Shown here piece after piece: positions 34,372-43,376 of a stretch of 64,000 nt of DNA. The position numbers and the translations under genes were made by a program. The stretch's first letter is position 1, and each line of letters starts with the position of its first letter. The notes under the pieces were generated by a model. The model did not search any database and was not told where the DNA came from. It was given only the letters and a program-made list of their open reading frames with translations. The stretch comes from Mesorhizobium erdmanii USDA 3471 (GTDB lineage: Bacteria > Pseudomonadota > Alphaproteobacteria > Rhizobiales > Rhizobiaceae), in the NCBI RefSeq assembly GCF_000472705.1, contig NZ_KI421453.1, forward strand, positions 557,264 through 621,263, written 5' to 3'.

Positions 34372-35391
34372 CTAGCCAACCCGGCTTTCCCTTTCGAGCA
34401 AATCCGCATAATGGCGCCGCGCGACATCAGGATGCGAGCGCAGCCGGCTTTTCAACACATTGGTTCCGACATCGCGAAACAGCGGATTGTCCGGATCGCT
34501 GGCCGGTCCGCGCGCCTGGCCCGCCAATTCCTCGGAAAGCCCAAGCAGCGGGATCGTCGCATCCAGCCTGGCACTGAAGAAGAACGGCACCGAGATGCGC
34601 TCGATGCCGGCAGGCGGCGTCACGACACGATGCACGGTCGCGCGCAAATAGCCGTTGGAGGCCAGTTCGAGCAATTCTCCGATATTGACGACGAGCGTGC
34701 CGGGAATGGGGTCGACATCGACCCAGCTTCCATCATAGTCGACCTGCAGCCCCTTATTGTCATCCTGGAGCAGCAACGTCAGGAACCCGCCATCCTTGTG
34801 CGCGCCGACACCTTGGTCGCCACCGGTTGCATCGCGGCCGGGGTAGCGCACGATCTTCATGCGATGGTTGGGTTCGCTGCTGTAGATCGGGTCGAACGTA
34901 TCCTCGGGCTGATCGAGCGATTGCGCGAAGGCTTTCAGCAGTCGGATCGCCACGGCCGTCACCTTGCTTTGCCAGGCAAGCAGTGCCGGCTTGAGATCCG
35001 GTAGCGCCACGGGCCACTGGTTCGGCCCTTGCAGCCGTGTCCAGGCGGGAACTCCCGGCCCTTGCGCGATTGCCTGGCGTTCGACACCGATGTCGAGCTG
35101 TTCGCGCCAGTCCTCCCTCCCCTTGGTCAGTTCACCGCCGGCGCGGGTGTAGCCGCGAAACTGCGAAGACTTGACCATCTCGATCGCCAACTTGTCGGCC
35201 TCCGGCAAGGCAAAGAACTGGCGCGATGCGATGAGCACCTCGCTGATCTCGGCCCAAGAAATGCCATGTCCAGCCAGATAGAAAAAACCAATGTCACGCG
35301 AAGCGGAACGCAAGTCAGCCAGAAACGTCCGGCGTTCCGACGCGCCTTGCTCAAGACGGCTCAGATCGAGGATGGGTACTATTCTGGGCAT
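34372..35391 (-). CDS. Isopenicillin-N-synthase-like 2-oxoglutarate/Fe(II) oxygenase
   Basis: The 339-residue enzyme has the N-terminal DIOX_N region (VPILDLSRLEQG, GFFYLAGHGI) and a C-terminal 2OG-FeII oxygenase domain. The iron ligands are HKDGGFLTLL (His-x-Asp) and ATVHRVVTP (second His), and RISVPFFF carries the 2-oxoglutarate-binding Arg-x-Ser. Rhizobial homologues are broadly annotated as ethylene-forming or IPNS-like; the real substrate cannot be told. AAAGGAG precedes the ATG at 35391; the frame extends to 35463. It is divergent from the AhpD/ECF41 pair. Confidence 0.92.
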   Translation of the reverse strand: MPRIVPILDLSRLEQGASERRTFLADLRSASRDIGFFYLAGHGISWAEISEVLIASRQFFALPEADKLAIEMVKSSQFRGYTRAGGELTKGREDWREQLDIGVERQAIAQGPGVPAWTRLQGPNQWPVALPDLKPALLAWQSKVTAVAIRLLKAFAQSLDQPEDTFDPIYSSEPNHRMKIVRYPGRDATGGDQGVGAHKDGGFLTLLLQDDNKGLQVDYDGSWVDVDPIPGTLVVNIGELLELASNGYLRATVHRVVTPPAGIERISVPFFFSARLDATIPLLGLSEELAGQARGPASDPDNPLFRDVGTNVLKSRLRSHPDVARRHYADLLERESRVG

Positions 35392-35643
35392 ATCAAGCTC
35401 CTTTCCCAGTGCTTTCCGGGCGTTGCTTGAAGACACCACCAGAAAACCCAGCCGATTGAACATGCACGCACTCTTGCGCGACCGTGGCCACGATCAATAC
35501 GCGCAAGTCTTATCGACTTCGGATGGTCGGGAAAGGAACGATCGGCCCTTCGTCGCGGCCGTGACGAACAATTTTTCCATCCGCAGGAGCAAGCGAATGA
35601 TGATCGCGATCGGAACGGCGGCGGCCTAAAAAACTGTCGGGGA

Positions 35644-35670
35644 TGTCACACCGGCGAGTCCTCGCTCGTC
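35644..35670 (+). promoter_or_regulatory. ECF41-type promoter before the AhpD/sigma operon
   Basis: TGTCACA at 35644-35650 is followed after exactly 16 bases by CGTC at 35667-35670. This matches the published ECF41 target motif TGTCACA-N16-CGTC, and the downstream operon encodes an ECF41-type sigma factor. The site ends 32 bp before the AhpD-like ATG. The rest of 35392-35643 shows nothing else. Confidence 0.8.
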
Positions 35671-35702
35671 ATGAGATCGGCACCAACAGAAGGAAGCCAA
35701 CC

Positions 35703-36179
35703 ATGACCACAAAAATCGACCTCTTCGCCGCCGCCCCTTCGCTGATGAAGAACTGGCAGCGTTCCTCGATCGAGCTCTCCTCCGCCGCCAGCCTCGAGCA
35801 CAGCCTCACCGAACTGGTGAAGTTGCGCGCCTCGCAGATCAATGGCTGCGCCAACTGCATCAATCTCCACGCCACCGAGGCGCGCGAGAACGGTGAGACC
35901 GAACAGCGAATCTACCTGCTGCCGGCCTGGCGCGAGGCGCCCTGCTACAGCGACCGCGAACGGGCGGCCCTTGGCTGGACCGAGGCCTTGACCCGGCTTT
36001 CGGAAGACACCGGTCGCGCAGGCGCCTATGAAGAGCTGAAGGCGCATTTCACCGAGGAGGAACAGATCAAGCTGACCTTGACGATCAACATCATCAACGC
36101 CTGGAACCGCATCGCCGTCGGTTTCGGCCTGTATGCCGACCCGGCTGCCGTGAAGGCCGCCCGGGTGGCCGCCGCCTGA
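35703..36179 (+). CDS. Carboxymuconolactone decarboxylase/AhpD-family protein
   Basis: The 158-residue helical protein carries the AhpD-like redox motif CANCINLH near residue 48, preceded by LVKLRASQIN, with the proton-relay histidine two residues after the second cysteine pair position. Such proteins act as thiol-based alkylhydroperoxidases or redox partners. The ATG at 35703 has AAGGA upstream. Its stop overlaps the next ATG (TGATG), coupling it to an ECF41 sigma factor, the standard genomic partner of this family. Confidence 0.93.
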   Translation: MTTKIDLFAAAPSLMKNWQRSSIELSSAASLEHSLTELVKLRASQINGCANCINLHATEARENGETEQRIYLLPAWREAPCYSDRERAALGWTEALTRLSEDTGRAGAYEELKAHFTEEEQIKLTLTINIINAWNRIAVGFGLYADPAAVKAARVAAA

Positions 36180-37036
36180 TGACGAGTACAGAGGCCGACG
36201 ATGCGGCAGCGGGCTTCGGCCCGCTGCGTCCGAAGCTCATGCGCGTTGCCTACCGCATGCTGGGCTCGGTGTCGGACGCGGAGGATGCCGTGCAGGAGGC
36301 CTTCATCCGTTGGATGAAGGCCGACCGCGCCGCCGTGCGCGAACCCGAGGCATTCCTGCGCCGCACGGTGACGCGTCTCTGTCTCGACCAGCTCAAATCG
36401 GCGCGGCACAAACGCGAGACCTATGTCGGCCCCTGGCTTCCCGATCCCGTGGTGGAAGAGGACGAGGTGGAAGACGTCACCTTGCCGCTGATGCTGGCGC
36501 TGGAACGCCTGTCTCCGCTAGAGCGCGCCGCCTTCCTGCTGCACGATGTGTTCGGGCTCGGATTCGACGAGGTCGCGGCCGCCATCGACCGCGACACTGC
36601 GGCCTGCCGCCAGCTCGCGACCCGGGCGCGCGGCCATGTCCGCGAGGCGCGGCCGCGCTTCACGGTGGAAAGACAACGCGGCCTCGAGTTTGCGGAGGCC
36701 TTTTTTACGGCCTCGCGCAGCGGTGACATGAAAGCGCTTGGCGCCATGTTGAGCGCCGACGTCATCGCCCATGCCGACGGTGGCGGCAAGCGCCCGGCAG
36801 CCACGCAGCCGGCCCTGGGTTTCGATGCCGTCATGAAACAGTATGAGCAGGTCGCGGCCTGGTTGCGCGCGCATGGCTCGAAACTTGTCCGCGTCGGTTT
36901 CATCAATGGATTGCCGGGGTTCGTCACGCTGGAAGCCGATGGCGAACTCCAGACCACAGCACTCGAGATCGAGGACGGGAAGATCGCCGCCATCTATGTC
37001 GTGCGCAATCCTGACAAGCTCAGGCACCTGCACTGA
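36179..37036 (+). CDS. sigJ: ECF41-group sigma factor with fused SnoaL-like domain
   Basis: The 285-residue protein has sigma region 2 (AYRMLGSVSDAEDAVQEAFIRW), a linker with GPWLPDPVVEED, region 4 (LSPLERAAFLLHDVFGLGFDEVA) and a C-terminal SnoaL-like domain of about 100 residues. The ECF41 signature motifs WLPDP, DGGGK and NPDKL are all present. In this group the fused domain replaces a separate anti-sigma factor and tunes activity. It overlaps the AhpD gene by one base, and the operon has its own ECF41-type promoter, suggesting positive autoregulation. The inducing signal is unknown. Confidence 0.94.
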   Translation: MTSTEADDAAAGFGPLRPKLMRVAYRMLGSVSDAEDAVQEAFIRWMKADRAAVREPEAFLRRTVTRLCLDQLKSARHKRETYVGPWLPDPVVEEDEVEDVTLPLMLALERLSPLERAAFLLHDVFGLGFDEVAAAIDRDTAACRQLATRARGHVREARPRFTVERQRGLEFAEAFFTASRSGDMKALGAMLSADVIAHADGGGKRPAATQPALGFDAVMKQYEQVAAWLRAHGSKLVRVGFINGLPGFVTLEADGELQTTALEIEDGKIAAIYVVRNPDKLRHLH

Positions 37037-37048
37037 GGAATGGATTGC

Positions 37049-38233
37049 TCAGGCCATCCCGAACTTCTCCACGGCGCGCATGATGCCGCGCAGTTCGGCG
37101 AGGCCTTTCAGGCGGCCGATGAGGGAATAGCCGGGATTGATCTTCTTCTTGCCGATGTCGTCGGCGAGCAGATGGCCGTGGTCCGGCCGCATCGGAATGC
37201 GCCAGTCGGCGCGACCGTCCTTGCGGCGGCGCGCCTCCTCCTGCATCAGAGCGAGGATCACATGCGCCATGTCGGTGCCGCCCTCGAGATGCTCGGCTTC
37301 GTAGAACGAACCATCGTCCTCGATGGTGATGTTGCGCAGATGGACGAAATGGATGCGGTCGGCGAATTCCTTGACCATGGCGACGATGTCGTTGTCGGCG
37401 CGCGTCCCATAAGAGCCGGTGCAGAAGGTCAGGCCATTGGCCGGACTGTCGACGGCGTCGAGGATGAAGCGCGCATCCTGCGCGGTCGAAACGACGCGCG
37501 GCAGGCCATAGAGCGAGAAGGGCGGGTCGTCGGGATGGATGCACATGCGCACGCCCTCCTCTTGCGCCGCCGGAATGATCTCGCGCAGGAACCAGGCGAG
37601 GTTATCGCGCAATTCCTTCGGCCCGATCCCCTCATACTCCGCCAAAGCCTCGCGGAAACTGTCGCGGTCATACTTGCGCTCGGTCGCCGGCAGGCCTGCG
37701 ATGAGATTGCGCTCGATCTGCTCGATCTGCTCCGGCGTCAGCGCCTTAAGCCGCTTCTCGGCCTCGGCGATACGTGCCGGCGTATAGCTGGCGGCGCCGT
37801 TCTTGCGCTGCAGCACGAAGAGGTCATAGGCGGCAAAATCGATGGCATCGAAGCGCAGCGCGTAGCCGGATGTCGGCAGCCGATACATGAGGTCGGTGCG
37901 CGTCCAGTCCACCACCGGCATGAAATTGTAGCAGATCGTCTTGATGCCGGCCTTGGCGAGCGTGCGGATGCTGTCACGGTAGTAACCGGCATAGCGCTCG
38001 CGTTCGGGCGCGCCGATCTTGAAGGAATTGTGGACCGGGATGCTTTCGACGACAGACCATGTCAGGCCTGCGGCCTCGATGATCCGCTTGCGTTCGAGCA
38101 CATCGGCTTCGGGCCAGGCCCTGCCATCGTAGATGTGGTGAAGCGCTGAAACCACGCCGGTAGCACCGGCCTGCTTGACATGTTCAAGCGTTACCGGGTC
38201 ATCCGGACCATACCAGCGCCAGCACTGTTCCAT
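37049..38233 (-). CDS. uxuA: Mannonate dehydratase
   Basis: The 394-residue TIM-barrel enzyme dehydrates D-mannonate to 2-keto-3-deoxygluconate in glucuronate breakdown. UxuA features include MEQCWRWYGPDDPVTLEHVKQAG at the start, MCIHPDDPPFSLYGLPR and LTFCTGSYG with metal-ligand His and Cys, and RPDHGHLLADD near the end. AAGGAAAG precedes the ATG. It is divergent from an SDR gene, and a perfect 10-bp-arm palindrome lies between them. Its stop faces the sigJ stop, 12 bp away. Confidence 0.96.
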   Translation of the reverse strand: MEQCWRWYGPDDPVTLEHVKQAGATGVVSALHHIYDGRAWPEADVLERKRIIEAAGLTWSVVESIPVHNSFKIGAPERERYAGYYRDSIRTLAKAGIKTICYNFMPVVDWTRTDLMYRLPTSGYALRFDAIDFAAYDLFVLQRKNGAASYTPARIAEAEKRLKALTPEQIEQIERNLIAGLPATERKYDRDSFREALAEYEGIGPKELRDNLAWFLREIIPAAQEEGVRMCIHPDDPPFSLYGLPRVVSTAQDARFILDAVDSPANGLTFCTGSYGTRADNDIVAMVKEFADRIHFVHLRNITIEDDGSFYEAEHLEGGTDMAHVILALMQEEARRRKDGRADWRIPMRPDHGHLLADDIGKKKINPGYSLIGRLKGLAELRGIMRAVEKFGMA

Positions 38234-38270
38234 TGCAACTTTCCTTTTCGCGAGAGACCGGCAACCTATT

Positions 38271-38294
38271 GTTTGACACTGATGAGTGTCAAAC
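38271..38294. promoter_or_regulatory. Perfect palindrome between uxuA and the divergent SDR gene
   Basis: GTTTGACACT and its exact reverse complement flank a four-base GATG centre. The site is 38 bp from the uxuA ATG and 43 bp from the SDR ATG, a position suited to control of both genes. It does not match the E. coli UxuR consensus as I remember it, so the binding protein (GntR or LacI family likely) is unknown and not encoded next to it. Confidence 0.7.
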
Positions 38295-38336
38295 TGAGAA
38301 CCCGAGTTTTCGATAGCGCATGAAGGAGCTTCCACG

Positions 38337-39122
38337 ATGACGGATTTCGACGGCAAGGTGGCATTGGTGACGGGGACGACCGGCATCGCACTCGCCACCG
38401 CAAGACGGCTGGCGCAGGGGGGTGCCGCCATCATCGCCTGCGGCATTGACCGGGCAGCCAACACCGCCATGCAGCAAAGCCTTGCCAAAGCCGGAGCGAA
38501 CGCCCTGGTGCGAACGGTCGACGTCTCCGTCTCCGATCAGGTGCGCGACGCGGTCGCGGCCGGCGTCGCGAAATTCGGCGGCATCGACATCATCGTCAAT
38601 TCCGCCGCGGTCCATCCCTACGGAACCGCGACGACGACCGACTGGGAAACCTGGAACCGGGCGATGACGGTCAATGTCGGCTCGATCTACCTGACCGCCC
38701 ATTTCGGTATCCCGGAAATGATCAAGCGCGGCGGCGGCGCCATCGTCAACGTCGCTTCGGTGCAGGGCTTCGCCTGCCAGCAGAATGTTGCCGCCTATGC
38801 AACGACCAAGGGCGCCATCCACACGCTGACGCGTTCGCTGGCGCTCGACTACGCGGCATCGGGCATCAGGGTGAATTCGGTCAGTCCGGGTTCGATCCGC
38901 ACACCGATCCTGGAGAAAGCCGCGCGCGGCGACCATGGCAGCGATGCCGATGTCGAAGAGGCCTTCAGGCGCTTCGGCGCGGCCCATCCGCTCGGCCGCA
39001 TCGGCGAACCGGAGGAAGTGGCGGAACTCATCGCCTTCCTGTGCTCGTCCAAGGCCGGCTTCTGCACCGGCGCCGACTACAAGATCGACGGCGGCCTCAC
39101 CGCCGGCATCGGCGTGAAGTAG
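38337..39122 (+). CDS. Classical SDR oxidoreductase, possible fructuronate reductase
   Basis: The 261-residue dehydrogenase has the cofactor motif VTGTTGIALATA (lacking the usual third glycine spacing), NSAAVHPYG in the NNAG place, the catalytic Ser in VASVQGF and YATTK as the YxxxK motif. The C-terminal IDGGLTAGIG is typical. Being divergent from uxuA and sharing a palindrome with it, it may interconvert fructuronate and mannonate or another hexuronate, but this is inferred from context only. A good GGAG lies before the ATG. Confidence 0.9.
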   Translation: MTDFDGKVALVTGTTGIALATARRLAQGGAAIIACGIDRAANTAMQQSLAKAGANALVRTVDVSVSDQVRDAVAAGVAKFGGIDIIVNSAAVHPYGTATTTDWETWNRAMTVNVGSIYLTAHFGIPEMIKRGGGAIVNVASVQGFACQQNVAAYATTKGAIHTLTRSLALDYAASGIRVNSVSPGSIRTPILEKAARGDHGSDADVEEAFRRFGAAHPLGRIGEPEEVAELIAFLCSSKAGFCTGADYKIDGGLTAGIGVK

Positions 39123-39144
39123 TATCTCGGGATTGGGTTCGACG

Positions 39145-39754
39145 TCAGGGGTCTCGCGACCGCAGCGTCCGCAAGGTGATCGAGTAGCGATGTTCAGCAA
39201 GCGGCGGGATGCTGTGCTCCCACTCAGTCCGTGAAGGCCCGGTCATAAGATAGGCTGATCTTGGCTCGACGACGACGGTCCGGCGCTCCCATCTGTCATC
39301 GTGCTTTCGCCGCAGTCGAAAGCTGCAGGGCGCCAGCAGAGAAACGCCGGCGACATCCTCGAAGTGTGGCTTGTCGCGATGCCAGCCGATGCCGGCGCCA
39401 GGCCGGTATTCATTGATCAACACTTGCGCGAAGGCCTCGGCAGGCCGGCGCGCGAAGGCCGCGACCTTCCGGCGTAGAGACAACAGAAACGCGGGTATCG
39501 GCGCCGCCGCGACGACTTCGCGCCGGTCATAATCATAACGCAGGCCGAAACCGACGACGCGCCGGTTTGCCAAATGGCCATGGAAATCGAACGCCTGGAA
39601 CGGCAGCCCTTCGCCGGGAAAGCTCTATCTCTTCCTGCGGCGTGATCAGGCCGGGCTGGTAGGAAAAGCCGTGGGGCAGATCCTCCGCAGCGCCGAAGAG
39701 ATCGTGCTGGAATGCTGGAATGCGGTCGGCGCCTTTCGGTTTCAGTGGTGACAT
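39145..39754 (-). pseudogene. alkB: AlkB-like 2-oxoglutarate oxygenase, frameshifted
   Basis: The N-terminal frame from ATG 39754 reads IPAFQHDLFGAAEDLP and then GLITPQEEIEL. Near 39612-39625 homology switches to the +1 frame, GEGLPFQAFDFHGHLANRR, and continues in frame to 39145. The second part holds the iron and 2-oxoglutarate residues (GWHRDKPHFED, WEHSIPPLAEHRYSITLR). AlkB-type enzymes reverse DNA or RNA alkylation. Compared with homologues the junction seems about two residues short, so a small deletion or a sequencing error is likely. As given, no full protein is made. Confidence 0.8.
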
Positions 39755-39891
39755 CCCGCCTAGATGGTGAGGGCCGGACTGCAAGGCAATACGGAGCCGT
39801 GCTTGCGTGCGTGGCGGATGATATCCTGCGCAACGGCAGGGAACCGGACCCATACTGGTGGGTTAATCGGGTTGAGCCGTCAGGTGCCGCC

Positions 39892-40092
39892 ATGCCGTCG
39901 ACAGCGATCCGAAACACCCAATACGACCCTTCGACCGGGACCCTCTCCGTCTGGTTTGTGCCAAGCGGCCATCGCTACGACTATATGGACGTTGCCCCGG
40001 CAACCTATGCGGCATTCAGGAAGGCCGCCTCGAAAGGGCGCTTCTTCAATGAATTCATCCGCGACCACTACAGCTACCGTCGCGTGGCGTGA
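39892..40092 (+). CDS. KTSC-domain small protein
   Basis: The 66-residue protein is essentially one KTSC domain (named for the C-terminus of some lysyl-tRNA synthetases): MPSTAIRNTQYDPSTGTLSV, then FVPSGHRYDYMDVAP and SKGRFFNEFIRDHYSYR. Free-standing copies are common in rhizobia and may bind nucleic acid, but the function is not established. The ATG at 39892 matches the domain start; the open frame extends upstream. It is divergent from the broken AlkB gene. Confidence 0.8.
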   Translation: MPSTAIRNTQYDPSTGTLSVWFVPSGHRYDYMDVAPATYAAFRKAASKGRFFNEFIRDHYSYRRVA

Positions 40093-40111
40093 CGCGGAGG
40101 AGTAGCAGCTC

Positions 40112-41374
40112 TCATGCCTTTTTGTTCAACTCCGCTGGCGCCTGGTCCGGCGCCGGTTCCCAGCCAAAGACGCTGCGGCCGCCAAGCAGATGCGACTGGT
40201 CGAATTCTCCGGCAACGATTTCCTTCAGGCTGGGGCCGGTGACGTATCGCTCGACTTGTCGCGATTGATCGTCGAGCCGCTTCAACGCACCGATTTCCTC
40301 TTCGCGGCCAAGCCTGGCTTTCTGCACGGCGGACTTCAGCACGCCGATCGTCTCGTCATAGACCTTGAGCGGAACAGGGAATGGATGCCTGTCCTTGCCG
40401 CCATGGGCGAGTGAGAAACGGCCTGGATCGGAAAAACGGCACGGCGCGCCATGCACCACTTCGGCGACGAGGGCCAGCGCGCGCACCGTGCGCGCGCCGA
40501 CGCCGGGAACCAGCAGCAACTCGGAGAAATCCGTCGGGCCACGTTCGGCGGCGGCCGCCATGTTTCCATGCAGGCGGCGCATGACGATATCGCTTTCGCG
40601 AACATCATGGTGAGCCGGCATGACCAGGTGAGGCAGCAACGGCTGCTCCGGAGCCGGTGCTGTGCCGGCATCCAGGGCAGCGAATTCCCGCAGGATGCGA
40701 TCCGGCCCGAGGTCCTGCAGCAGGTCCAACTGGCCCTGGCGCGAAGCCTCGGCGCGGCGGTCGGTCAGGTTGACAATCTCGCCCTGGTTGGCACCTTCGA
40801 TGGCGGCGTGCGGCTGATCGACGAAACTCTTCAACCCTTCAGATAGCCAATGGTAGCGGCGCGCGACCTTGCTGTCGCCGTTCATGCCTTGCTGCACCAC
40901 TACCCAGTCGCCGTCGTCGGTGACGATGAAGCCATGCAGATAGAGGTCGAAGCCATCCTGAACGGCGGCACTGTCGACCTTGGCGACGAGCCGGCTGACG
41001 GTGGCCAGGCGCGTTCCGTCGAAGCCGATGCGCTCACCAATGGCGGCAAGCTCATGCGGGGTTTTGCGCGAATGCGCGCCACGGCCCCCACACACATGAA
41101 CGCCGAGTTCGCCCGACAGCGGCGTCAGACCGCGTTTCAAGGCGCCGACGACGCTGGTGGTGATGCCGGACGAGTGCCAGTCCATGCCCATGACGGCGCC
41201 GAAGGACTGGAACCAGAACGGGTGCGCCAGACGCCGCAGCAAATCGTTGCGGCCATAATGATGAATGATCGCCTCGCACATGACGGCGCCAAGGCGCGTC
41301 ATGCGGTCACCCAGCCATTTCGGCACGCGTCCGCCGTGAAGTGGAAGATCAGCACTGCCCGATCGTTGCGCCAA
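40112..41374 (-). CDS. DUF763 protein
   Basis: This 420-residue protein matches DUF763, starting RSGSADLPLHGGRVPKWLGDRM and containing FGAVMGMDWHSSGITTSV, VCGGRGAHSRKTP and VVVQQGMN. A helix-hairpin-helix-like piece (LLLVPGVGARTVRALALVAEV, about residue 290) suggests DNA contact. The family is found in archaea and bacteria with no assigned activity; the conserved His, Asp and Cys residues hint at a metal-dependent enzyme. No ATG exists near the family start, so TTG at 41374 is used. It follows the regA gene on the same strand. Confidence 0.85.
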   Translation of the reverse strand: MAQRSGSADLPLHGGRVPKWLGDRMTRLGAVMCEAIIHHYGRNDLLRRLAHPFWFQSFGAVMGMDWHSSGITTSVVGALKRGLTPLSGELGVHVCGGRGAHSRKTPHELAAIGERIGFDGTRLATVSRLVAKVDSAAVQDGFDLYLHGFIVTDDGDWVVVQQGMNGDSKVARRYHWLSEGLKSFVDQPHAAIEGANQGEIVNLTDRRAEASRQGQLDLLQDLGPDRILREFAALDAGTAPAPEQPLLPHLVMPAHHDVRESDIVMRRLHGNMAAAAERGPTDFSELLLVPGVGARTVRALALVAEVVHGAPCRFSDPGRFSLAHGGKDRHPFPVPLKVYDETIGVLKSAVQKARLGREEEIGALKRLDDQSRQVERYVTGPSLKEIVAGEFDQSHLLGGRSVFGWEPAPDQAPAELNKKA

Positions 41375-41497
41375 GTCTGTTGCCTGTTCCGTTTTCCCTC
41401 GACAGATAAGTACCGACGACCGCGCGGGAAAGTGTCAAATGTCGGGAGGTGGCTGATCGATGGCCAAACCGGTTCCGGCCCGTCCGCAAGCCGAACT

Positions 41498-42034
41498 CTA
41501 TCTCACCACGCGTTTCTCGAGCTTGCGGGCCAGGGTGCGCCGGTGCAGGCCGAGCCGGCGCGCGGTTTCGGAGATGTTGAAACCGGTCTCGACCAGCGTC
41601 TCGTGGATGCGCTCCCATTCGAGATTCTTGATCGAGGTGGGACGGCTGCTGAGCGACACCGAAACGTCGCCCTCGGCGCGGCCGAAGGCGGCTTCGATAT
41701 CGTCGGTGTTGGCGGGCTTGGCTAGATAATGGCATGCGCCGAGCTTGATCGCCTCGACCGCCGTGGCGATGCTGGCAAAGCCGGTCAGCACGACGATCCT
41801 CATCGACGCGTCGCGGGCGCTCAAGAGCTTGACGCACTCCAGCCCGGAGCCGCCGGCGCCAAGCTTGAGATCGACGACGGCGTAGGCCGGAACGGCTGTT
41901 TCGAGGGCGCGGAGCAGATCTTCCCTGCCGTGGCAGACGATGACGTCGTAGTCGCGCTTTTCGAAAGAGCGTTTCAGCGTCTTCGCGAAAGTGGCGTCGT
42001 CCTCGACGATAAACAGGGATCGATCAGGCCTCAT
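41498..42034 (-). CDS. regA: RegA/ActR-type response regulator
   Basis: The 178-residue regulator has a receiver domain (SLFIVEDDATFAKTL; phosphorylated Asp in AVVDLKLG; LTGFASIATAVEA; Lys in LAKPANTDD). A short Fis-type helix-turn-helix at the end (NISETARRLGLHRRTLARKL) closely resembles RegA/PrrA/ActR. Those regulators control respiration, photosynthesis and nitrogen metabolism according to redox state. The ATG at 42034 has GGAG six bases upstream and overlaps the regB end by 11 bp. It is the last gene of the cyo-surf1-regBA run. Confidence 0.92.
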   Translation of the reverse strand: MRPDRSLFIVEDDATFAKTLKRSFEKRDYDVIVCHGREDLLRALETAVPAYAVVDLKLGAGGSGLECVKLLSARDASMRIVVLTGFASIATAVEAIKLGACHYLAKPANTDDIEAAFGRAEGDVSVSLSSRPTSIKNLEWERIHETLVETGFNISETARRLGLHRRTLARKLEKRVVR

Positions 42035-43376
42035 GATCATCTCCATCGGTCAGCGCCGCGAGCGGCAGCGAAAGGGTAACACAGGCGCCCTGCTCCATGT
42101 TAAGCGCCGAAAAGTCGCCCCCCAGCTTTCGAACCACATTGACGACGAGGAAAAGGCCGAGGCCGCCGCCTGGCCGTCCCTTGCTCGACATATAGGGCTG
42201 GCCGAGCGCCGCCAGAATACCCTCGTCGAAACCCGGCCCGCGGTCGCGCACGGCAATCACCAGTTTTTCGCCCTGCCGCTCGGCGGTGACGCCGACCCAA
42301 TCGGGCGAGGCTTCCTGGGCGTTGTCGAAGACGTTGAAGATGACCTGCTTCAGCGCCCGGTCGGAGACGATCTGCTCGTCGGGTTCGAAATCGTTTCTGT
42401 ATTCCAGATTGGTCGGCTGGCGGCTGACGCGCCATTCCTGGACAAGATCGTCGAGGAAATGCCTGATGCTGGTGCGGATCGTACCTTCGCCCCGCGCCTG
42501 CCCCGACGACATGAGGATACCGGACACGATGCTTTTGCAGCGCTCTATCTGCGCCTGCATCTCGGCCACGTCCCCGACCAGCTCACGATTGCGGGTGACG
42601 CCGCGCATCTGGCGCCAGTCGGACAGGATGACGGAGATTGTCGAAAGCGGTGTGCCCAGCTCGTGCGCGGCACCAGAGGCCAGCAGCCCCATGCGCACGA
42701 TGTGATCCTCCTCGGCCGAGTGCTGGCGCAAATCGGCGAGATAGGCATCGCGTTCGCGCAGATTGCGGTTGATGCGCGTCATGAAAATCACGATCAGGCC
42801 TGCCGCCAGCACGAAGCAGATGAACATGCCCCTGATATGCAGGGCCAACAGGTCGCTGCCGCCGTGATGCGGGATCGCGATCGGCTGGAACTGGAAAGTG
42901 AGGAAAACAAAGCAGGCCGAAGCGGCGGCCACCAGGCTCCAGGTGGACCAGGGTGTCAGCAGGGCGGCGCCAAGCGTGATCTGCAGCAAATAGAGTGAAA
43001 CGAACGGGTTCGAGGCACCGCCGCTCAGGTAAAGCTGGATCGTCAGCGCCGCCATGTCGAAGATGAGCGCGACGAAGAGCTGGGCGTTGCTGATCGGGCG
43101 CCGGCCGCGCGAAGCGAGGAGGCTGAAGATGTTCAGCCCGACGAGAAAAAGCACCACGCCAGCCATCTCCGGCAGCGGCAACGGGATATCGAACCCGTAT
43201 TCCGTGACCAGAATGGTAAGCACCTGGCCCGCCACCGCCAGCCAACGCAGTTGAATCAGTAGGAGAAGGTTCTTGCGGTTCGCCGCATCGGGATCGGGGA
43301 CCGCATCATTCTTGCCGGCAAGCGATGCCGCCGCGAAGGATTTGTCATTGCGAAACGTCGGCGTCGTGACGCTCAT
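42024..43376 (-). CDS. regB: RegB/ActS-type redox-sensing histidine kinase
   Basis: The 450-residue kinase has about six N-terminal membrane helices with the quinone-sensing motif GGASNPF near residue 128. The H-box is ASGAAHELGTPLSTISV, the redox-active cysteine lies in QIERCKSIVSG, and the ATPase domain shows VFDNAQEAS, DRGPGFDEG and GGGLGLFLV. RegB autophosphorylation is inhibited by oxidised quinone and by cysteine oxidation. Its start overlaps the surf1 stop by four bases, tying oxidase assembly to redox sensing. Confidence 0.94.
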   Translation of the reverse strand: MSVTTPTFRNDKSFAAASLAGKNDAVPDPDAANRKNLLLLIQLRWLAVAGQVLTILVTEYGFDIPLPLPEMAGVVLFLVGLNIFSLLASRGRRPISNAQLFVALIFDMAALTIQLYLSGGASNPFVSLYLLQITLGAALLTPWSTWSLVAAASACFVFLTFQFQPIAIPHHGGSDLLALHIRGMFICFVLAAGLIVIFMTRINRNLRERDAYLADLRQHSAEEDHIVRMGLLASGAAHELGTPLSTISVILSDWRQMRGVTRNRELVGDVAEMQAQIERCKSIVSGILMSSGQARGEGTIRTSIRHFLDDLVQEWRVSRQPTNLEYRNDFEPDEQIVSDRALKQVIFNVFDNAQEASPDWVGVTAERQGEKLVIAVRDRGPGFDEGILAALGQPYMSSKGRPGGGLGLFLVVNVVRKLGGDFSALNMEQGACVTLSLPLAALTDGDDHEA

